From Paragorgia papillata (lineage: Eukaryota > Cnidaria > Anthozoa > Scleralcyonacea > Coralliidae), in assembly GCA_035771165.1 (NCBI GenBank), contig JAWNZC010000088.1:974501-1038500 (forward strand): DNA of 64,000 bases. Reading direction: 5' to 3'. The notes beneath the pieces were generated by a model that had not been told where the DNA came from, did no database searches, and was given only the letters and a program-made list of their open reading frames with translations. Position 1 is the stretch's first letter. Each line of letters starts with the position of its first letter. This document shows, in pieces, positions 22,601 to 35,320 of this stretch. A program made the position numbers and the translations under genes.

Positions 22601-25600
22601 TAAAAAATCGTATAGAGTAGCGGCTGAGAAATTTGTACCTTTTCTGAGGAAATGTGAAATAGACAACATAACATCCGTCAGTCGTATTAATAACGCCGCG
22701 CCGCAATTTGTTTAAAGCTTGCCTGCGTCGTTCATGGGTTTATGCCACTCTGGTGACTTATACTAGATTAAAAAGCATGAAATTCTGTATAACATATGTA
22801 AATTAAAAAAAATCGTATAGAATAGCGGCTGAGAAAATTGTACCTTTTCTGAGGAAATCTGAAATATACAATATAACATCCGTCAGTCGTATTAATAACG
22901 CCGCGCCGCAATTTGTTTAAAGCTTGCCTGCGTCGTTCATGGGTCCATGCCACTCTGGGGACTTATACTAGATTAAAGAGCATGAAATTATGTATAACAT
23001 ATGTAAATTTAAAAAAATCGTATAGAATAGCGGCTGAGAAAATTGTACCTTTTCTGAGGAAATCTGAAATATACAATATAACATCCGTCAGTCGTATTAA
23101 TAACGCCGCGCCGCAATTTGTTTAAAGCTTGCCTGCGTCGTTCATGGGTCAATGCCACTCTGGGGACTTATACTAGATTAAAGAGCATGAAATTATGTAT
23201 AACATATGTAAATTTTAAAAAATCGTATAGAATAGCGGCTGAGAAAATTGTACCTTTTCTGAGGAAATCTGAAATATACAATATAACATCCGTCAGTCGT
23301 ATTAATAACGCCGCGCCGCAATTTGTTTAAAGCTTGCCTGCGTCGTTCATGGGTCTATGCCACTCTGGGGACTTATACTAGATTAAAGAGCATGATATTC
23401 TGTATAACATATGTAAATTTTAAAAAATCGTATAGAATAGCGGCTGAGAAAATTGTACCTTTTCTGAGGAAATCTGAAATATACAGCATAACCGCCGTCA
23501 GTCGTATTACTGACGCCGCGGCGCGATTTGTTTAAAGCTTGCCTGCGTCGTTCATGGGTTTATGCCACTCTGGTGACTTATACTAGATTAAAGAGCATGA
23601 AATTCTGTATAACATATGTAAATTTTAAAAAATCGAATAGAATAGCGGCTGAGAAAATTGTACCTTTTCTGAGGAAATCTGAAATATACAGAATAACCGC
23701 CGTCAGTCGTATTAATGACGCCGCGGCGCGATTTGTTTAAAGCTTGCCTGCGTCGTTCATGGGTTTATGCCACTCTGATGACTAATACTAGATTAAAGAG
23801 CATGAAATTCTGTATAACATATGTAAATTTAAAAAATCGTATAGAATAGCGGCTGAGAAATTTGTACTTTTTCTGAGGAAATCTGAAATATACAACATAA
23901 CCGCCGTCAGTCGTATTAATAACGCCGCGCCGCAATTTGTTTAAAGCTTGCCTACGTCGTTCATGGGTTTATGCCACTCTGCTGACTTATACTAGATTAA
24001 AAAGCATGAAATTCTGTATAACATATGTAAATTAAAAAAAATCGTATGGAATAGCGGCTGAGAAAATTGTACCTTTTCTGAGGAAATGTGAAATATACAA
24101 CATAACCGCCGTCAGTCGCATTAATAACGCCGCGCCGCAATTTGTTGAAAGCTTGCCTGCGTCGTTCATGGGTCCATGCCACTCTGGGGGCTTATACTAG
24201 ATTAAAGAGCATGAAATTATGTATAACTTATGTAAATTTAAAAAAATCGTATAGAATAGCGGCTGAGAAAATTGTACCTTTTCTGAGGAAATCTGAAATA
24301 TACAGCATAACCGCCGTCAGCCGTATTAATGACGCCGCGGCGCGATTTGTTTAAAGCTTGCTTGCGTCGTTCATGGGTTTATGCCACTCTGGTGACTTAT
24401 ACTAGATTAAAGAGCATGAAATTCTGTATAACATATGTAAAATTTAAAAAATCGTATAGAATAACGGCTGAGAAATTTGTACTTTTTCTGAGGAAATCTG
24501 AAATATACAACATAACATCCGTCAGTCGTATTAATAACGCCGCGCCGCAATTTGTTTAAAGCTTCACTGCGTCGTTCATGGGTCTATGCCACTCTGTGGA
24601 CATATACCAGATTAAAGAGCATGAAATTCTGTATAACATATGTAAATTTTAAAAAATCGTATAGAGTAGCGGCTGAGAAATTTGTACTTTTTCTGAGAAA
24701 ATCTGAAATATACAATATAACATCCGTCAGTCGTATTAATAACGCCGCGCCGCAATTTGTTTAAAGCTTGCCTGCGTCGTTCATGGGTCAATGCCACTCT
24801 GGGGACTTATACTAGATTAAAGAGCATGAAATTCTGTATAACATATGTAAATTTAAAAAAAATCGTATAAAATAGCGGCTGAGAAAATTGTACCTTTTCT
24901 GAGGAAATGTGAAATATACAACATAACCGCCGTCAGTCGCATTAATAACGCCGCGCCGCAATTTGTTGAAAGCTTGCCTGCGTCGTTCATGGGTCCATGC
25001 CACTCTGGGGACTTATACTAGATTAAAGAGCATGAAATTATGTATAACTTATGTAAATTTAAAAAAATCGTATAGAATAGCGGCTGAGAAAATTGTACCT
25101 TTTCTGAGGAAATCTGAAATATACAGCATAACCGCCGTCAGTCGTATTAATGACGCCGCGGCGCGATTTGTTTAAAGCTTGCCTGCGTCGTTCATGGGTT
25201 TATGCCACTCTGGTGACTTATACTAGATTAAAGAGCATGAAATTCTGTATAAAATATGTAAAATTTAAAAAATCGTATAGAATAACGCCTGAGAAATTTG
25301 TACTTTTTCTGAGGAAATCTGAAATATACAACATAACATCCGTCAGTCGTATTAATAACGCCGCGCCGCAATTTGTTTAAAGCTTGACTGCGTCGTTCAT
25401 GGGTCTATGCCACTCTGTGGACATATACCAGATTAAAGAGCATGAAATTCTGTATAACATATGTAAATTTAAAAAAATCGTATAGAATAGCGGCTGAGAA
25501 ATTTGTACTTTTTCTGAGAAAATCTGAAATATACAATATAACATCCATCAGTCGTATTAATAACGCCGCGCCGCAATTTGTTTAAAGCTTGCCTGCGTCG

Positions 25601-27710
25601 TTCATGGGTCTATGCCACTCTGTGGACATATACCAGATTAAAGAGCATGAAATTCTGTATAACATATGTAAATTTAAAAAAATCGTATAGAGTAGCGGCT
25701 GAGATATTTGTACTTTTTCTGAGAAAATCTGAAATATACAATATAACATCCGTCAGTCGTATTAATAACGCCGCGCCGCAATTCGTTTAAAGCTTGCCTG
25801 CGTCGTTCATGGGTGTATGCCACTCTGGGGACTTACACTAGATTAAAGAGCATGAAATTCTGTATAACATATGTAAATTTAAAAAAATCGTATAGAATAG
25901 CTGCTGAGAAATTTGCACTTTTTCTGAGAAAATCTGAAATATACAACATAACATCCGTCAGTCGTATTAATAACGCCGCGCCGCAATTTGTTTAAAGCTT
26001 GACTGCGTCGTTCATGGGTCTATGCCACTCTGTGCACATATACCAGATTAAAGAGCATGAAATTCTGTATAACATATGTAAATTTAAAAAAATCGTATAG
26101 AGTAGCAGCTGAGAAATTTGTACCTTTTCTGAGCAAATGTGAAATATACAACATAACATCCGTCAGTCGTATTAATAACGCCGCGCCGCAATTTGTTTAA
26201 AGCTTGCCTGCGTCGTTCATGGGTTTACGCCACTCTGGTGACTTATACTAGATTAAAAAGCATGAAATTCTGTATAACATATGTAAATTAAAAAAAATCG
26301 TATAGAATAGCGGCTGAGAAAATTGTACCTTTTCTGAGGAAATGTGAAATATACAACATAACCGCCGTCAGTCGCATTAATAACACCGCGCCGCAATTTG
26401 TTTAAAGCTTGCCTGCGTCGTTCGTGGGTCCATGCCACTCTGGGGACTTATACTAGATTAAAGAGCATGAAATTATGTATAACTTATGTAAATTTGAAAA
26501 AATCGTATAGAATAGCGGCTGAGAAAATTGTACCTTTTCTGAGGAAATCTGAAATATACAGCATAACCGCCGTCAGTCGTATTAATGACGCCGCGGCGCG
26601 ATTTGTTTAAAGCTTGCCTGCGTCGTTCATGGGTTTATGCCACTCTGGTGACTTATACTAGATTAAAGAGCATGAAATTCTGTATAACATATGTAAAATT
26701 TAAAAAATCGTATAGAATAACGGCTGAGAAATTTGTACTTTTTCTGAGGAAATCTGAAATATACAACATAACATCCGTCAGTCGTATTAATAACGCCGCG
26801 CCGCAATTTGTTTAAAGCTTGACTGCGTCGTTCATGGGTCTATGCCACTCTGTGGACATATACCAGATTAAAGAGCATGAAATTCTGTATAACATATGTA
26901 AATTTTAAAAAATCGTATAGAGTAGCGGCTGAGAAATTTGTACTTTTTCTGAGAAAATCTGAAATATACAACATAACATCCGTCAGTCGTATTAATAACG
27001 CCGCGCCGCAATTTGTTTAAAGCTTGACTGCGTCGTTCATGGGTCTATGCCTCTCTGTGGACATATACCAGATTAAAGAGCATGAAATTCTGTATAACAT
27101 ATGTAAATTTAAAAAAATCGTATAGAGTAGCAGCTGAGAAATTTGTACCTTTTCTGAGGAAATGTGAAATATACAACATAACATCCGTCAGTCGTATTAA
27201 TAACGCCGCGCCGCAATTTGTTTAAAGCTTGCCTACGTCGTTCATGGGTTTATGCCACTCTGCTGACTTATACTAGATTAAAAAGCATGAAATTCTGTAT
27301 AACATATGTAAATTAAAAAAAATCGTATAGAATAGCGGCTGAGAAAATTGTACCTTTTCTGAGGAAATGTGAAATATACAACATAACCGCCGTCAGTCGC
27401 ATTAATAACGCCGCGCCGCAATTTGTTGAAAGCTTGCCTGCGTCGTTCATGGGTCCATGCCACTCTGGGGGCTTATACTAGATTAAAGAGCATGAAATTA
27501 TGTATCACTTATGTAAATTTAAAAAAATCGTATAGAATAGCGGCTGAGAAAATTGTACCTTTTCTGAGGAAATCTGAAATATACAGCATAACCGCCGTCA
27601 GCCGTATTAATGACGCCGCGGCGCGATTTGTTTAAAGCTTGCTTGCGTCGTTCATGGGTTTATGCCACTCTGGTGACTTATACTAGATTAAAGAGCATGA
27701 AATTCTGTAT
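16638..27710 (+). repeat. Satellite array 2, ~205-bp monomer
   Basis: About 54 monomers of the same satellite and strand as array 1. The first monomers (16638-18000) match the series at 5744-7110 with an offset near 10888, so the right flank continues where the left flank of the empty-site paralogue left off. Thereafter the offset rises by one monomer (7573/18665). The array then runs through the end of duplication unit A (about 23905) and into the left part of unit B, whose variants repeat 5225-9030. Confidence 0.97.
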
Positions 27711-27733
27711 CATGGCCAGAAATTGAAACCATG
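27711..27733 (+). repeat. Left terminal inverted repeat, copy 2
   Basis: Identical to the left end of copy 1 and preceded by the same satellite phrase GAAATTCTGTAT. Confidence 0.9.
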
Positions 27734-28484
27734 TTGCGAAATTATACTCGCCCCACTCTCCTAAACTACGCGCGATCCCTTGCAAAAGTTATATACAAAA
27801 CTATACAAGAGCGACTTTACACTCGATTTATAACATTCTAGGGTTGTATGGTAAAAAGTTGAAGTCCGCACATGAATATTGGACATATACGCTAACATAA
27901 AATTCAAAAATCAATTACCTGGGTAAAATATAGACATTTCCTTTTTCGATGTGAACTTTTCTTATAATCTACTACGGAGCGCCCTATTATGCCACTATAA
28001 AATGTTATCAAATTCCAGAAAATATGCCAAGAGTAGATCATTATTTTCCATTAACTAAGAACGTAGCGAAAAAATTGAAGTTCGTATAGTGAACTTCAAT
28101 ATATCGAGAGTACATTCGAACTGTTCGTACTTTTCTTAGATAGAAATAGACATTTCCTTTTTTCAATACAAAACTCACGATTTGGACTCTTCCTTAGCGA
28201 TTGCCGGAATCGAGCTCCAAATTACGATTATTCGGGAAGCAATATTTCGACAAATATTCATCGCAAACTACCAAGTTATGCATCAAACTGCAGCTTGTAA
28301 ACAGCAGATTTCAGATCTTTGATGTGTGAAAACGCTGGAGCATAATTTTATGCTAATACACGCTGGCCAATGCTTGGTTTTCAGAAGTTTCAACTGAGCC
28401 CGAATCTGGTTCGAATCAGCGGAGTAGCTAATAAATGCGCGCAATTTTCCCGGTCTATTCAAAATATGAATGTGCACGTAAACA
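27734..28484 (+). other. Element 5' noncoding region, copy 2
   Basis: Appears identical to 9054-9804, including the palindrome at 28074-28100. No gene is seen; it is the presumed promoter and leader of the transposase gene. Confidence 0.55.
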
Positions 28485-31259
28485 ATGTCGGATGCGTTGA
28501 ATATTCATGACCAACTAAAGTTCAAGTCGAAAATATCATTTACGTCGGAAAGCTGTCTTAACTATATTCGAAGGCAGAATTCAATTGAAGTTATTCTAAC
28601 TTTAATAATTCCTGTCGAAATATTAGTCAAGTGGAATCAAATTATAAAGAGCAAAAAGTTCCCTTTATCGTTAGTGGATTTATTGTACATTTCACAAAGT
28701 TTACCAGGTTGTTGCCTAAAGCCAGAAGCTACAGATCGAATTGAGCGCCGTTTAAAAGAATTATGTAGCGTTGCTGCGAAATCATGTGTGGGTATCTCTG
28801 GGAATAATAGGGTAAAAAAACTTAAACAAGTTAAGAAATTGGCTATACATCGCCACGAAGTAGAAGATCCAAACGAGCTCCCACGCAGAATCGCCAGCCT
28901 CGAAGAAGAGAAAGCCAAGCTACAAGAACAAGTAGACAGTCTTGAAGCAAAGTGTGAAAGTCTTGTTGAAGAAGTCCTTGAATTTACACAGGATAGGCGA
29001 CGTATAACTGAGCTTGAGCAATCAGTAGAAAATGTAGATGATGAAAATGAGGCATTGCAGGCATATATACAAACCCTCCTGGAAAGAGACTGTTGCAAAC
29101 ACTGTGATTCCACTAATGCAAACAAAGGGCTTACTTATGATAGTGTCAGCAAAACCCAAAAGCAAAGGAAACTAAAAGAGCTAAAAAACAAATGCAGAAA
29201 AATCTCTTTGGTTTCTGGAAACCTTTGGATTAAAGCTAGATAGTCTCTCCCTTATTGCCTTGGATGGAGAAAAGGTGAACTTACAGTATAATGGTTCACA
29301 AAAGTCAGCATACCAATTCCTTTCAGATGAAGATAAAGATAGAGTGAAGAGTGTAGTGTACATTATGGACAAATTTTGTGTTAGTGATGCTGCATATCAT
29401 GAGTTTTCCATGATTGACCAAGAAGGACTAGTGCGAAGCTATTTGATAAAGCAATGCAAACATGCCCTGAATAAACTGTACACCATCACAAGAACACCCG
29501 GGGAATGGCCTGGTGCGCAGCTGAGTTTTACCGCAGAACTTAAACACCAGATTTCAAAACAGGTAAGTACAATGATTACAAGATTACATGTGTACAAGAT
29601 TACACATAGACCATCTGTACGCACAAGCTAAATGACCAAGTTGGAGTCAAACAGGGAAAACTATTTCCCATATTGGGGAATAACCTGAAAAATGCAATTT
29701 GTCTATCTCAATTATACAATACTGACTTCTGTCTTATTTCATTATAACAATATAGATTGAACAGTTGGGTGAGCAAATGTCAAGCACTCAAAAAGTCAAG
29801 ATTAGTGGTGATGGGGCTAAAATGTCAAGGGTCACAAATTTTGTAGTCTTGTCATTTTCCCTTCTCTCTGAGGGAGAAAAGGTCATGTCTGCCAAAGGTA
29901 AGCACTATTAATGCTGTTCCTATAATCCTATTACCATTGACAAGACCTTGGGGATTTGTATTTTCTTAAAGTTCACAACAAATTTTCCACCCAGGGACTT
30001 TGGAATTTGACAATTCCCCACCCCAAGGCAATGCCAAAAAATATGAGAAACAACACATAATAACTGCAAGTTTATTTTACAATTAAAACAAAATGTAAAA
30101 TTAAACATTAGCTCATTGCAATTTATTCCAAACTTACCTAATATAAAACTCACAAAACAATTCCCCACCCTGGAATCAAATATTGTATTATTATACATTG
30201 GCCTGTGGTGAGTGGAGGTAGTAACAGTATTAATTGACTCTAATGCATAAAGCAAATTAACATTATCTAAATCCTCATAAAAGTACAATAACACTGTGTA
30301 TCTACACAGTGTCAGGGGCGTCGGAGCGGCTCTAGAAGTGGGGGGCACACCTATTATATATACCAGTAGGATTTAATATTATTGTTGTTGTAACTAAAAG
30401 TATAGCAAACAACTTGGGGGAATTAACAAATTAGTTTCCTACCTTTCACCAATTTATATGTTGTGTTCCCGTTGTGTTGATTATTTACCAATTTATTTGT
30501 TGTGTTCCTTAAATGGGCCTTATAAAGTCATTTTGAAATGGCTTTGTCACCCCAAGTATTGTTTACATTTTTTGTTTTGATTTGTTTAATTGGATAATCT
30601 TTTGTCATACTACATGTAAGATACTGGCAAAATGACTTCCGGTGGTTCCACCAAACTTAAGGTGGCAAAGCTGTTTCAAAAGAAGTTTTTGACAAGTTTG
30701 TTGTATATTATATATAATGTATAACAAAATAGCAATTAACATGTAGTATCTTATGGAATGAAGGTGTTCATCCAGTTGGAATACTTAGTGGAAAAGAGGA
30801 TTACAGTGTTCTACAAACTGCTGGAAAAGATCTGTTTAAGGAAATTAATGAGCTGATAGCTGCTGGGAAGATAAATGTCAATGGCAGGGAAATAACATTG
30901 GAGTTTTACTTAGGGGGAGATTACAAGGTCAGAGACTATTAAATATCAATATTTTAATGACACACAATCTACAGCCGGGATGCCAATTAAATGCTAAAAG
31001 AACTGCATGGTAGTATACTTTGACTTGGTTTGATTACATCTCGAGATCAACTTGTGGAAAGTCTATTACACAATGCTATACAATAATCTATAATTATTTA
31101 TTTTTTAGTTTTTGCTTACCTTGCTGGGCATGAATGCTGCTAATTCAAAGTATGCCTGTATATACTGTAAAATTGCATCATTTGAAAGGTATCAGTTATC
31201 ATTCCCTATATTCCAATTGAAACTAAATAATCACTTACTAATACTAATTATATTATAAT

Positions 31260-31409
31260 GGTTTCTTTTGTTCTCACCGGGTGATTTATAAATCACCAAT
31301 GTTCCTGCCAAGCTTTTGGAAGTCCCTCGGGCTTGTCTCTGGATAAATTCTCCGGGCGGCTAGCAAGGGAATTTAGTGATTAACTCACCTGGTGAGAACA
31401 AAAGAAACC
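31260..31409. mobile_element. MITE-like inverted repeat, copy 2
   Basis: Same 150-bp insertion as 12580-12729, in the same intron of the second element copy. Confidence 0.75.
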
Positions 31410-31881
31410 AAGGTTTGGATGTATGTCTACTGTCATATTTTCCATGTCATACTGGTGTGTGAAGTATTGGGGGATGGGCCCAAAATCTAATAGTTTGAAA
31501 TATTTGATTCCAAAGAACATGTACTACATGCAGGTATGAATAATTAATTAAAACTGATTCCCTTTTGTAGAGGGGACATGTCAAAGCCAGTAGATTTTTA
31601 TTGGTCTGATGATATGAGAAGATCTATCCAGGAAATTAAAAATCATTCCCTGAAAAGTGGCAATGAGAAGTTTGGCTGTAACCATCCACCCCTTCTTAAT
31701 ATTCCACTGCAAAACATTGTGCCAGACGAGCTCCATCTAATGCTTAGGATAACAGGTATCGTATGTAATATTTGTTACTTTCGGTGTAAAAAAGTGTTAA
31801 ATAACGACAGATATAATTACATAATACTTGAAATGAATGGGGTCTGTGGGGTGCAGTCGATGCAGGCACTAAGCAGTCTTA

Positions 31882-32281
31882 GGCCCTGTTTATATGGGAG
31901 CTGGGCTGGCCCGCTTGGCGAGACAGCCTGGTAAGCGGGATGAATTTGTCTTGTGTTTACATGAGAAAATTCATCCCGCTTGCTGGGACAGTTTTGTTCT
32001 AATTATAGACATTATAGCTGTTTTGAATGGCTTCTCGCGCGGCTTCTTTGAACTTTCATCCCGGCAACCGGGCCAACCCGCTTGCGAGTGTTTATATGGA
32101 GATATTTTCATCCCGGTAGGTGAGATCTCGGCTGTTGCAAGTGAGATCTCTGTAAGCGGGCCAGCCTGCTTGTCCATATAAACACACAAGAATTTTTACT
32201 ATAAATCCAATATACGGTGAGATCTCGCTAAGCGGGCTAGCTCGCCAAGCGGGCCAGCCCAGCTCCCATATAAACAGGGCC
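31882..32281. mobile_element. PIF/Harbinger-like MITE, copy 2
   Basis: Same element as 13202-13602 with the TTA flanks preserved. It is 400 bp because one T is missing from an internal T run. Confidence 0.8.
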
Positions 32282-34246
32282 TTATTCAACACATTAAATA
32301 AGCAGCTTCAAATTCACACTATACCTGAAAAAATAAATAACACTTCTAGATGTTTCCAGCAAAAGCTCTTTGAAACATAAAAAAATCTTATTAATTTTAT
32401 CCTTTCTGGTAGTGAGAAACAATATTTGGAGCTGCTTATATAATGGCATATACATGGATTTTGTAGATATACTTGAAAGAAACCTTATTCAAAGCACACT
32501 TGCTAGAGATAAAAAGGCTGAATTGTTGAAACACAAATTTAGAAAAAGGAATTTATCAGCATAAACTGTGTTCAGCTATCAAAAAGTGTGGTGTCTCTTT
32601 CAACATCTGGCAAAAACCTGATGAGAATGGCAACAGCACTGATAAGTATGACTGGACCAGTCTTATGGGGACAGATAAGAAAAAAGTGCTTGAGAAACTC
32701 CCGGATACTTTTCCAGATTTTCTTCCACCAGATACTGTTGATACAGTGACACAAATATGGAAGGTATTTAATATTAATTTGGAAGAATGCTTGTATTGTT
32801 ATTATCAGATAGCAGTACATTAAAGATGGGTTCAAGATTGTTTGCAGTTTGTTTACTTTTGAGCACACATAATGTTCATAAAAACCTGATGTACTTAGTA
32901 TCTAACATTGTTCTTATAACCTTACAAATTAAATTTGGGAGGAAATGTTTAGTATGCAAGTATACCCTAAAAAGGTTATACAGGGTATGGATTGCAGATT
33001 TGAGCCCACCTTATTGACTGATAACCCCTGAACACAACATTTATCAACTTTTATTATTTTACTCTGGTTAATGTCAGATAAATTTATTTGTCAATGAGAA
33101 AGCTCCAGGAAGTTGAGAATGAAAGCAATAACGACAAATTTATCCTTTCCAGGATTTTCAAGATGTGTATGGCATCCTAACTACTTGGCGCCCATCTCAG
33201 GAACAAGTTGATATTTTTTTTGGAAAGGTATGTACAGTACTGTATCAATTAATTTTAAAATAAAGAGCAAGAGCACTTGAAATAACTGATTGGCAAAATC
33301 AACTAGCAAAAGTTAAATCGTAATCCTGGAAGCTAGTATTGCAGTTGCCTTATAAATACATATTTCCACTAGTTACTATATATAGCGATTAATGTAATGT
33401 TGGTATTGTTTATGTAGGCAATACAGTGGGTGAAACTATTTTTATCCCTTGACGGAGTTGAAGAAGGCTATGGAAAAGCCAACATTACCCCATACATACA
33501 CATTATGTGCTACCATGTGCCATTCTTTCTAGCCTCTACGGGATTAAAATGTTTCACAGGACAAGGAGTAGAGAAAACAAATGATGTTATTCGACGGCTC
33601 TACCACCTAAAGAGCAATAAATATGATTCTTGTAAAGATGGGCTCCAGGCTGTTAAAAGACTGGATGAACTACAAGAATTTGAGCGACATCCTAGGAAGT
33701 ACAGGCAATGTGACAGAACTTATTGGGAAAATGGGATAATGGAGGAACGACAAAAACGACCACGTCTTAGTGTGACCCCACTGGAAGGTGATGCAGATGA
33801 ACTAAATGTTGATCTATTAAATCATGCAGAACTTAAAGCTAAATTAAAGCAGATGAATGTGAAAACACGAATTAGGAATGTAGACAGACTCAGACAGTTG
33901 TTGAAGGATCATATTTATGCAGCCCAATAACCCATATAAATCAGCTGCGCAAAGAGGTTTAGACTTTTAAAGAGGGATATAGTCCACTTTCAAAATAATT
34001 TGACATGCCTCGTATCTTAATATACAAGAATGAAAAACTTACTATTGTGGCAGTGATCTCGGCAAATAAATTGCTTCGATGTAAGAGTAATAGGTAGTTG
34101 TAATGAGAAATGCATATCCTTCCATAATTTGATGAGGGATGTCATTTGATCTTGAAAGTGGTATATTATTTATTGTATATAATATTAATATGAACAGTTT
34201 TTAGGATATATACATGCCAGGGTTAATGATATTATATTTAAATATA

Positions 34247-35218
34247 TTATATATTGTTAGGATTACACGCTCTTTTTACAAAATAAATACTCAACTTTTC
34301 AGTGTACAATATAGGAGCTTTCACAATTGTTCCATCATCCCCCACAACAAAATCTTTCATACACGATTTCCCAGGAATGGCCTTACTTTTATGGGAAAAT
34401 CGATTGCTCTTCCTGTGCCATGAAGATTCATGATGTAACTCCAATGATCTGGCCAGTCGACAAACCTATCAAAGTCTTTCTTTTGATACAATTTGCTACC
34501 TCCTTCGATAGCTTCACCTTTACCTTGCATCAGGTATCTCCAAACATCAAGGTGGAATGGTACATATAAATGAACATCCACCCCAGATGACTTCAGCCCA
34601 TGTGTTTATGGTTGTTCGAAGAGCAAAACACGACTCTTCGACCCTTGACATGTCTGGCTGTGGATGATCATAGTCCTGTCAAAAATACAATGCAGATTAT
34701 TATTTTTAACAATCATGTCAATTTTAACACTTTTAGGCATTTGTGTGTGTGCTTTTTTCAAATACTCTACATTCAGAGAAACATAGTTGATAGTACATAC
34801 CACCATATGGCCTATTATGACCTATTAATAGCATCAATATGAGATTGCTTACCTTAGCAAAATCTCGTTCATGTTTTCCTCCGGTTCCCAGGACGACTGC
34901 GACGTTGGGTAGCCACACCATTTAACTAAATACTCTCTCTAGATATTTAAACAAAAACCAAATCTGAAATCAGCAAATTGAGCATTGAATTTGAAGTGAA
35001 CTACAGTATAATAAAACCATTAAGATTTAAAACCAATTCATACATACCGATTCACGCCCGTTTCTCCTTTCAATTATTCGTTTCCGCTTCAAAAAAATCT
35101 CCCTGTTGCCTTTTTAGCTTGCTTTTTTTTCTTCTCCGAATATATATTGCTAAGATTGTGCAAAGCTGAATAAGAATATCGCAGGCTTTGCACCCCTCGT
35201 TGCTATACAATCCGCCAT
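34247..35218 (-). pseudogene. Chromodomain gene, copy 2 (several indels)
   Basis: Exons on the minus strand: 35218-35048, 34938-34853 and 34675-34247. The chromodomain-core exon (REYLVKWCGYP) is intact. The first exon has three one-base insertions relative to copy 1, which restore the frame overall but scramble residues between them. The last exon lacks one base beside its acceptor (34671-34675), has one extra at 34605-34607 and lacks one in the C run 34370-34372, which truncates the end. Almost all changes are homopolymer length changes. The gene may be intact in the real genome. Confidence 0.7.
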
Positions 35219-35297
35219 TTTGAACTAAATTTTGGGTAGTGCTGCTGACCTGCGACGACTTTTTGGGGAGTTATCGCTGACCATTAACGGCGGGCGC

Positions 35298-35320
35298 CAC
35301 GGTTCCAATTTCTGGCCATG
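35298..35320 (-). repeat. Right terminal inverted repeat, copy 2
   Basis: Identical to the right end of copy 1 and followed by the same AACATATGTAAAATTT satellite phrase. Confidence 0.9.

Larger units (their letters stand above)
5225..23905 (+). repeat. Segmental duplication unit A (~18.7 kb)
   Basis: This stretch of satellite, transposon copy 1 and satellite is repeated immediately downstream as unit B. Matching landmarks sit about 18680 bp apart on the left flank and in the transposon (8743/27423, 9031/27711, 9805/28485) and about 18486-18490 bp apart on the right flank (19428/37914, 20043/38529, 23528/42018). The change in offset means unit B lacks about one monomer just right of the element. 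The edges are placed where rare monomer variants stop matching and are accurate to about one monomer. The tandem arrangement fits unequal crossing over between higher-order repeats. An assembly artefact is the alternative. Confidence 0.8.
28485..33930 (+). pseudogene. Putative transposase gene, copy 2 (two frameshifts)
   Basis: Exons correspond to copy 1: 28485-29562, 29765-29897, 30764-30927, 31109-31188, 31571-31755, 32467-32763, 33153-33227 and 33418-33930. All splice sites are kept. Exon 1 reads through the place where copy 1 carries an extra T (28771-28772 here). It has its own extra A in the run 29183-29188, which ends the frame after LKELKNK. Exon 6 has an extra A at 32529-32531, which ends the frame shortly after KAELLKHK. 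Because each break sits in a homopolymer where the other copy is intact, consensus error is as likely as true decay. If the breaks are real, this copy cannot make the full protein. The candidate catalytic motifs and the SAP-like tail are otherwise unchanged. Confidence 0.75.
27711..35320 (+). mobile_element. DNA transposon copy 2 (7.6 kb)
   Basis: Same element as 9031-16637 in the same satellite position and with the same TIRs. It was therefore copied by segmental duplication, not by a second transposition. In the blocks compared it differs from copy 1 by about sixteen short indels, mostly in homopolymers or a TG run, and by about one substitution. It keeps both nested MITEs and both gene structures, with several frameshifts. 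Confidence 0.92.

Noticed and set aside
27711..35320. A second independent insertion into the same satellite site
   Set aside because: The long flanking monomer series and the nested MITEs are shared with copy 1, so duplication of one insertion explains both copies.
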